Shown here: piece after piece, positions 1 through 9,000 of the stretch
Layout of the letters: each line of letters starts with the position of its first letter
Position numbering within the stretch: position 1 is the first letter of the stretch
DNA from: an uncultured Bacteroidales bacterium
GTDB taxonomy: Bacteria; Bacteroidota; Bacteroidia; Bacteroidales; P3
Reading direction: 5' to 3'
Assembly (NCBI GenBank): GCA_937915785.1
Contig: CALGGY010000017.1
Location: forward strand, 1 to 12,809
DNA length: 12,809 bases
Program-made: the position numbers and the translations under genes
Notes under the pieces: model-generated
The model's database searches: none
What the model saw: only the letters and a program-made list of their open reading frames with translations
Told to the model about the DNA's origin: nothing

Positions 1-2
1 CT

Positions 3-3000
3 CAAAGTACAGGGGCTTCGTCCACTACTTACTCTGTTTGGCCGGGCCAGTACCGTTGGTATAGCTTTATGCCTCCAGTTCTCTCTTGTCCTCCAGTTTA
101 CAATTTGGCTGTCAGTGGCTCAACCCTTTCGTGGACTGAATGCGGCACCGCCACACAGTGGATTCTGGAATACGGCACTGCGGGTTTCACTCAAGGCACA
201 GGTACAAGGGTGATGGTTTCGGGAACTCCAAGCTACAATATATCTTCATTATCCAGCGGTATTTACGACTTTTATGTGAGGCCATTTTGCTCGGTGGGCG
301 ACACTGGCGTGGCTCAGCTTATCACAGTGCCTTGGAATTATACTTACTGCGGCGGCAACGGCACTCAGGCCAACCCCTATCTGATATGTAACGAAACCGA
401 TTTGCGAGACCTCTCACGAGTTGTCAATGCAGGTGTTTCATACTCCAACACCTATTTCCGTTTGGTGAACAATATAGCCATGGCGCAGGGTGCTTTCACT
501 CCTATCGGAAGCCCCACAACTCCTTTCTGTGGCCATTTCGACGGCAACAGCCGTAGCATCACCAACCTCACCATGACCAACACAACCGGACAGCACAACG
601 GCTTGTTCGGCATGCTTATCGGCGGCAGCATAAGCAACCTCACCGTGGGCGGCACAGTGGCCGGCGGCGACACCACTGGAGGTATTGTGGGAAGCGCAAT
701 AAACAGTACCATCAAAAATTGTGTGAACAACGCCAGCGTTAGTGGTGCCTATAGAGCTCACGGCGGCATAGCGGGATGTATAAGAAATACCAAAGTGCTC
801 GACTGCCGCAACACTGGCACCATCGGCGACGCCTCGTATTACGAACACGGCGGTATTGTCGGCGACGCCTATGACAAATCTGCTATCCGTCGCTGCGTGA
901 ACACCGGAACGGTGTCGGGTACAAGCTCCGGCTATTACCACGGCGGTATTGTGGGACGTTTTTACAACACCTCTTGTAGCGGCGACACTGTGGGAGTATT
1001 CGCCTGCCGCAACACTGTATCTATGACAGGTTATTACTACGTTGGAGGTATTGCCGGATACATGTATTACGGCAACATCGACAGCTGCTACAACACTGCC
1101 GCAGTCAATGGATATTACTATATTGGAGGTATAGCAGGATATGGTTACTACAGCAAAATCCGTCGTTCCAGCAACCGCGGCAATGTTACCAACACCTCGG
1201 GAAGCTACACTGGAGGTATAGTAGGATATATGTATAGCATTAGTTCGTGCTATGGTTACATTCAGCACTGTGTAAACACCGGCCACGTTACCAGTGTCGG
1301 TACATATGTAGGTGGCATTGCGGGTTACACATATTATTATATGTATGTCGAGAATAATACCAATAGTGGCGATGTGACCTCCACAAACACAAGTGCCACA
1401 TCGTATGTGGGTGGTATCGTTGGATACGATGGATATTATGTTTATCTGCGATACAACCTCAACGGCGGATTTGTTAAAAGCTCCGGCGGTGGTGTGGGCG
1501 GTATATGTGGTTACAGCTATGGCAGTGCCTATGTTACCTACAACCTCAACGTGAACAATGTCAAAGGCGGGAGCAATTGCGCAGCCATAGCAGGTACGGG
1601 AATTGTGGCTGCCACCAACTATTGGGACAAGCAGATGTGTCCCACCACATTCTTGTATGCTACCACGGTCAACGCCACCTGTGCCAAAAATACTGCCGAC
1701 ATCGTGGGCTTGGCCACCTATCCCAGCACTTCGTATTTCACAGCAGTGGCCAACCTCTACCCAATACCCACAGGCCTGCAGGACAGCCTCGGCTCTAAAC
1801 TTGCGGCCACCCCCATTCGCCTTGTAAACAACGAAAACGTGAACAACGTTACCCAAAATTTCACAGTGGGCACACTCAACAGCGTTTCGTGGACAAGCTC
1901 CGACCCGGGTGTGATAAGCGTGAGCGGCGCCAACGCCACCGTGAGAAACTCAGGCATGACCATGTTTACCGGCACCACCAGCGGTATGCAGAAGCATATC
2001 TGGCTTATCAACGAACCTACTTTCTGTGGTGGCTCCGGCACACAGGCCGACCCATGGCTCATCTGTCGACACCAAACACTCGACTCCCTGGCCATGTTCG
2101 TTAATTTGGGCATCGATTTCGAAGGCAAATATTTCAAGCTGGTTGGCGACCTCGACCTAAGCTCTTACTCCAACTGGTGTGTTATAGGCGCGAGCATGGC
2201 CACTCCCTTCAAAGGTCATTTCGACGGCAACAACAAAACTATAAGCAACCTAAAGGTTACGGGAACCACACAATATCGAGGACTGTTCGGCGTGGTAATC
2301 GGCGCCAGCCAGACCAGCAAGGCCGAAATCCACCACCTTACAGTGAAAGGTGACGTTTCGGGCGGCACCTATACCGGTGGAGTGGTTGGCTACTGCGACT
2401 ATACAAATATCAAGAGCATCCACAACTATGTTAATGTGTCGGGTGCCTACACCTATCATGGCGGCATTGCCGGACGGGCTTATAACTACTGCCGTTTCGA
2501 CAGTTGCTACAACCGCGGCCATGTGCAGGGCACTGGTTATTCGGGTGGCATATTGGGCGATATGTATTACTACGGCTCCATACGCAACAGCCGCAACGAC
2601 ACATCGCTCAGCATGACTTACTACACCGGCGGTATTGTGGGCAACATGGAATATTACGACACAATAGAAAATTGCGTGAACACCGGCGACATCATCGGCG
2701 CCACATATTATTCCGCCGGTATTGCCGGACGTAAATATTATTATGGTTATATACGCAATTGCAGCAATAGTGGTGATATTAATTCAAACACCTATTCCGT
2801 TGGCGGCATCGTGGGTTACATGTATTCCTACCAATTTTTGCGAAACTGCCACAACACGGGTAATATTACTGGTACATACAACATTGGCGGTATAGCTGGA
2901 TATTATTATTGTGGCGGCAACACGTCGCAAACCAGCATTTATGTGGTGGATTCGTGTACCAATGCCGGCGGAGTTAGCGGCACCTATCAGATTGGCGGTA

Positions 3001-6000
3001 TTATAGGCTACGGCTATGGCACACACATGCATTTCTGCCAAAACCGCGGCAATGTGAATGCCACAAGCTACGCAGTTGGCGGTATTATTGGTTATAACTA
3101 TTATTATGGCCTTATTGCCGGAAGCAACAACTACGGCGATGTGACTACCTCGTACACCGGTACCACATGGACATCGACACCTTACGGAACCGGCGGTATT
3201 GTGGGATGCTCCAACTACGGCACAAATGTCAGTGGTACTGCCACCTACGTTTTGGACAGCTGCAACAATTACGGCGACGTGAAATCGGCGGCCTACCTTA
3301 CTGGTGGTATTATAGGGCAGCTTTATTATTACGCAGGTTCTGTGAGAAAATGCCACAACTACGGAAACGTTGCCGGCACCTACTATGTGGGTGGCATCTC
3401 TGGTTTCCACCGCGGCGCTTATAACTCAACAGCAACGTATGCTCCTTACCTTATTTCGTGTAGTAATGCTGGCGAAGTTACGGGTACTTATTATGTAGGC
3501 GGTGTGGTTGGACGTAACGGATACACAAGCTACGGCTACAACGCAAATGTTCAGGAGTGTGTGAATATAGGTCGCGTAACAGCCTCTTACTATGGGGGCG
3601 GCATTGCCGGCTACAACTACGGCTACGGAAGCACAACCTACAGGGCTGTTATTTCAGGATGCCTCAATGCAGGCATAGTGGAAGCCACAACCAACTACGC
3701 AGGCGGTATCTGCGGCTATACCTACACAAGTACCTACGCCCTCCAGCAATACAACCTCAACGTCGGCAATGTGGTATCGTCAGGCACATACAAAGGCGGC
3801 GTTGACGGTTACAGTTACGCACCCACTTCGTGCTATTTCGACACTCTGATGTGTCCGGTGCAATATTATTACTACGGCAGTGCCGCAACCACAACCACAG
3901 CAAAACGCACATCGGCCCTCACCGACGGCACTTTCAACCCCAGTGCCACCTATTTCACAGCAACTAGCGGCCTCTACCCAAGGCCAACCTCTATTGCCAA
4001 CCATCCTATAACAATACTTGCAGCAACTCCCGTGTTTCTCGACGAAACTAACCCAACCAACCATGTGGGAAATGTGAATACCTGCTACACTGTGGGTACG
4101 GGCAACAACGTAAGCTGGTCGTCGTCAGATCCTTCTAAGACAACAATTTCGGGTTCCGACGGTGTGGTGATTGCTTTGGGTACGCCTACCATCACAGCAA
4201 CCAAGGACACTGTTATAACAAAAGATGTGGATCTTGCCATTACGGCACTGCCCAATTTCGGCACCTTCACCTATCCCTCTATTGTCGATACTATTGGCAA
4301 GACGCTGTCTGGCATCCGCCCCTCGCTTTCCAGCGGATGTGTTTTCTTCAGCAACGACCTGCCGGCCGGACTTACCCTCAATGCCTCCACCGGAGAGATA
4401 AGCGGCGTGATTTACGATACAATCAACACAACATTCACAGTGATGGCAAGCTGCACTGGTTGCATTATGTCGCAGGCCACCGTAAACATACGTATTGTGC
4501 CGGCGCTTATTTGCGCAGGCTATGCCACAACCCTGCCTGCCGGCGAAACTTGGTACTACGACGACCAGTTTACCCGACAGGTAACCGGTCCTGTGGTGAT
4601 AGACAACAACACCACTTTCTATGCCCGTGGCGATGCCGGCACTATAATTAACGACTTTTCATATACCGGTACCACTCAGACCTATTCCATCCCGCCGTTG
4701 GCCGATTCGCTTCGACTCCAAGTGTGGGGCGCTCAGGGTGGCAAAGGGTCGCAAAGCACCGCTACATATTATGATGGCGGCAAGGGTGGGTATTCCGAAG
4801 GAATCGTAAGAGTGAATGGTGGCGAAACATTGTATATCATGGTTGGTGGTAAAGGTCCGGATGCAACAGGTCTTACCACTACTGGAGTTACCTATCTTGG
4901 TGGTTGGAATGGAGGTGGCGCAGCAGGTAATCACACATACTCTAGTGCTTATCAAAGCGGTAGCGGTGGTGGTGGTACCGACATCCGTATAAACTCCAAC
5001 TCTCTCTATGCTCGTGTTATTGTGGCAGGCGGCGGCGGTGGCACCGGATACACTAGCACTTACTACGGAGGTGTGGGCGGCGGCCTGCAAGGTACATACT
5101 ACAACAGCACCTACAGCGGACAGCCTGGCACTCAAACCGCAGGAGGTAGCGGAAGTACAGGCGGTAGCTATGCTTTCGGAACTTCAACAGGCTCTAATGT
5201 AAACGGGCAGGCTGGCGACTTCGGCCAAGGTGGCCAAGGCGGCTACGGTACATCGTGCACCGGCGGCGGCGGCGGCGGCGGCGGCTGGTACGGCGGCGGC
5301 GGCGGTCGTTCTGGAGCATCGACCGTGTGTTATGGTGGAGCTGGCGGCTCTGGATATGTTTATACCGCAGCCACGGCTGGCGATTACCCCTCCGGATGTC
5401 TGCTAAATAGCAGCTACTATCTCAACAATGCCCAAACTATCGCTGGCGACGTGTCTTTCGAAAGTCCTGCCGGCGGCTCGGAAACTGGACATGAAGGGAA
5501 TGGCTTCGCTAGAATCACCACTTACTATTCCAGTGCTAAACACTATATTGTCAATATTCTTCCACGTGTTACAGCCAATATTTCGGGTGACACAACTATT
5601 TGTGGTACAGGTGCAACTGCAACTCTCACCATACGTTTCACAGGCGGCGCTCCCTATCGTTACCGCATAACCGGCGATGCTTCGGACCGCACTGCCAATA
5701 GCGATGTGGTTACCATTCAGGTTTCGCCTACAACTTCTACATTATATTATGTGACATACGTTAAATCTACCGTTACTGGCTGCGAAGCCGTTCCCACAGG
5801 TCTTTTTGGCATAGGCATAGTGGAAGTTTGTGGTAGCTCTGTGCTCTGCGCAGGCGACAGCCTTGCTCTGCCCGCCAACTACACTTGGTACACCGACCAA
5901 AACCTCTCACAGCCGGTTATTGGCACAAAAGTTGCTCCCAATGTAAACACTACATACTATCGTCAGGGATCATTCTACAATGTGGTTGTTGTGCCTCGCG

Positions 6001-9000
6001 GTGTGGCCACAATTCTCGACACTGTTTACAACACTTGTGCCGACTCCTCGGCTCTGCTTACGATCAACTTCACTGGTATTCCTCCCTTCAGGTACCGCAT
6101 CACTGGCGACATCAGCGATCGTGTTACCAGCAATTTCATCGATACTGTTCGCGTTTATACCGACACCAGTGCTATCTACAAAGTAACCTTCTTCTCTGAC
6201 CAGAACACACGTTGCTCCGGCATTATAGCTCACTCCAACGCACAGGTGATACTCTGCGACCAACCCATCATCTGCTACGGCGACACCGTTTGGTTGCCCG
6301 CAGGTCAGTGGTACTACGATTTCTACAAAACGCGCCCAATTACCACGCCGTACGTAATTCCCGACCAGACCACGGTGTATTATCTGAAAGTGGACGATAC
6401 CACTAATTTTAGTTATACCGGTGATGTTCAGGAATATACCGTCCCGGCCGGCACCGACAGCGTCTTTATGCAAGTTTGGGGCGCTCAAGGCGGTGGCTCC
6501 GTATATCATGCTAAAGTTGGCGGTAAGGGCGGTTTCTCCGAAGGCAAGATGTCGGTAAATGGCATAAGCACATTATATGTATATGTTGGTGGTGAAGGTA
6601 ATACCGGCGTAACATCTGTAGATGGTGGCTGGAATGGTGGCGGTGGTGTTACCGCTGCTATAAGTTCTTCCTCTGCCAATAGCCACCTTGGTTCTGGTGG
6701 CGGTGCTACCGATATTTCAACCGTTGGCGGTGCATGCACATTGGATTCATATTTCAGATATGTACGTTCTGCCGCATCGTATGCTGGACGTGTGATAGTA
6801 GCAGGTGGCGGCGGCGGTGCCGAATATGGCCAGGGTACCGCTGGCGGCGGATTGTCTGGCGAAGGCACTTACGCTGGCACTCAGTCTGCTGCGGGAACAG
6901 CATACAACCCCAATGCCACGTCATACGTAACTCTTTATGCAGGCGGTTTGGGCTATGGCGTTTCCACAACCGGTGGACACCATAACCATGCTATGGGCGC
7001 TTGTGGCGGCGGTGGCTATTATGGTGGCGGCGCATACGCTTACAATGGTTCTCAGACTTATATGCAGGGCTTTGGCGGCTCTGGTTATGTAGGAACCCTA
7101 TCCAACGCACGTACAGTAGCAGGCAATTCCTCGTTCCCGTCCGTTTCTGGTTCAACCGAAACAGGACACGAAGGCGACGGATACGCCCGTATCATTGCTA
7201 AAGGCTCTCGCGAGTTTACCGTGCTGGTGCTCGACAACACCGAGGCCACTATGGTGGATTCCGTTATTGACATCTGCAACGGACAGTCGGCGCAGCTGCA
7301 TATCAATTTCAGCGGCACTCCGCCTTTCACTTACCGCATTACCGGCGAAAATTTCGACCGCACATCCACTACCAACAGGGCTACCGTTTCTGTTTCGCCC
7401 ACTGTTACCACCAACTATCAGGTAACATACGTGGAGGGCGACATCTGCGAAGGGTTGCCATCGTCATCTTACACCACAGTTAGGGTCTGCAACCAGCCTA
7501 TCATCTGCGCCGGCGATACTGCCTATCTGCCCGCAGGCACTTGGTACACCGATGCCAACCTTACCCAGCAAATCAATAGCTCGTTTGTAACTCCGACCCT
7601 TACAACAACTTATTATACTACCAACAACGGCACATTTACAGTGTCTGTAAATCCTGTTGCTACAGCTTCCATCACCACCGATACATTTAATATATGCGAC
7701 AGCGCTGCTGTTCTGCGTATTGTATTCACAGGCACTTCGCCATATTACTACCGTATTACTGGCGACAACACCGATCGTGTTTCGGTCCACGACACTGTTT
7801 ATCTGCCCGTTTCGCCTGACACTTCCACACAGTACCATATCACAGCTTTCAGCGATGTGTATTGCGATGGCTTGTTCAACAACGATGTGGCCACAGTCCT
7901 TGTTTGCGACCAGCCTATAATCTGTAAAGGCGACACCGTTTGGTTGGATTCCACAAAGACTTGGTTCCGCGACTCCACATGTCTCGACACAATCAGAACA
8001 CATTTTGTTGTACCTACCCAAACAACCACCTACTATTTTGGCGGTGGCAGCGGTGGCGACACTATCGGATTCCACTACACTGGTTCCGAACAGACATATA
8101 TTGTACCTGCCGGTGTTGACAGCGTGTTTATGCAAGTGTGGGGTGCACAGGGTGGCACATCCACTGCACAAGGCGGTAAAGGCGGTTACTCCGAAGGCAC
8201 TATGGCCGTTACAACAGGTACAGTGCTGAACGTTTATGTTGGGGGAGCGGGTATTGAACTTACAGTTTCTTCCAACATCGGAGGATTTAATGGAGGCGGT
8301 GGTGCAGGAAAAGGATCTTCTGCCAATTCTGCCAGTGGCGGTGGAGCTTCTGATATTCGTATCAATTCAACTTCGTTGTATGCCCGTGCTATAGTAGCAG
8401 GTGGCGGTGGAGGTGGAGCAGGGGCTTCTCAAAGTCCATTGGCTGTTGGCGGTGTTGGTGGTGGATTGCAAGGTGCTAATGGTATTCACACGAGCAATAC
8501 TGTTGGCAGCCCTACACAATCGTCTACCTGTGGTGGTTCAGGTGCTACTCAAACATCACCGGGCTATGGTTCTACACGAAGTGCTCAAACGACAGGAGCC
8601 TTTGGACAAGGCGGTTGGGGCTATCCTGTGTCTAGTGGCTCAGGTGGCGGCGGCGGCGGTTCAGGATACGTATATACCGCTTCTACAGCAAGCAACTTTC
8701 CTTCGGGATGCCTGCTCAACAGCAGCTATTATCTGAGCAACGCCCAGACCATTGCAGGCGACCAGGCTTTCGAATCACCATCCGGTTCCACAGAGACTGG
8801 CCATACTGGCAACGGTTATGCAAGAATCACTACCATAGGACCTAACACACAGGCCTTCCGCGTTACGGTGAAACCCTCTTACAACGACACTATTCGCGAC
8901 ACTATCTGCGCCGGCGCGTCGTACATACACAACGACTCGGTTTACACCCTACAGGGCACCTACTACCAGTATTTCGAGAGCTACGACCACTGCGACAGCA

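Larger units (their letters stand above)
4506..8060 (+). repeat. Alternating 'W-Y' (5x) and 'YRITGD' Ig-like (4x) modules
   Basis: The small W-Y module has the form '[IL]C.GD...LPAG.WY.D......v.P..TTYY'. It begins near 4506, 5844, 6261, 7500 and 7914. The second module, 'ICg..A.L.I.FTG..P..YRITGD..DR…SP..T..Y.VTyv…C.g…V.VC', spans about 5541-5838, 5976-6258, 7203-7490 and 7633-7908. It resembles a variant of the Ig-like modules common in Flavobacteriia surface proteins, with the usual 'T.G' strand replaced by YRITGD. W-Y modules precede each glycine-rich domain and also occur between them, giving the order WY-Gly-RITG, WY-RITG, WY-Gly-RITG, WY-RITG, WY-Gly. I do not know a family name for the W-Y module. 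Confidence 0.8.

Noticed and set aside
69..71. ATG at 69 as the start of the giant protein
   Set aside because: The same frame is open back to position 3 with no stop, the residues before it read as ordinary protein (VWPGQYRWYSF), and no signal peptide follows the ATG.
438..1856. Long minus-strand open frame opposite GLUG array 1 (472 residues)
   Set aside because: It mirrors the repetitive plus-strand codons, has a low-complexity Val/Thr/Ala/Ile sequence with no domain, and lies wholly inside a well-supported plus-strand gene.
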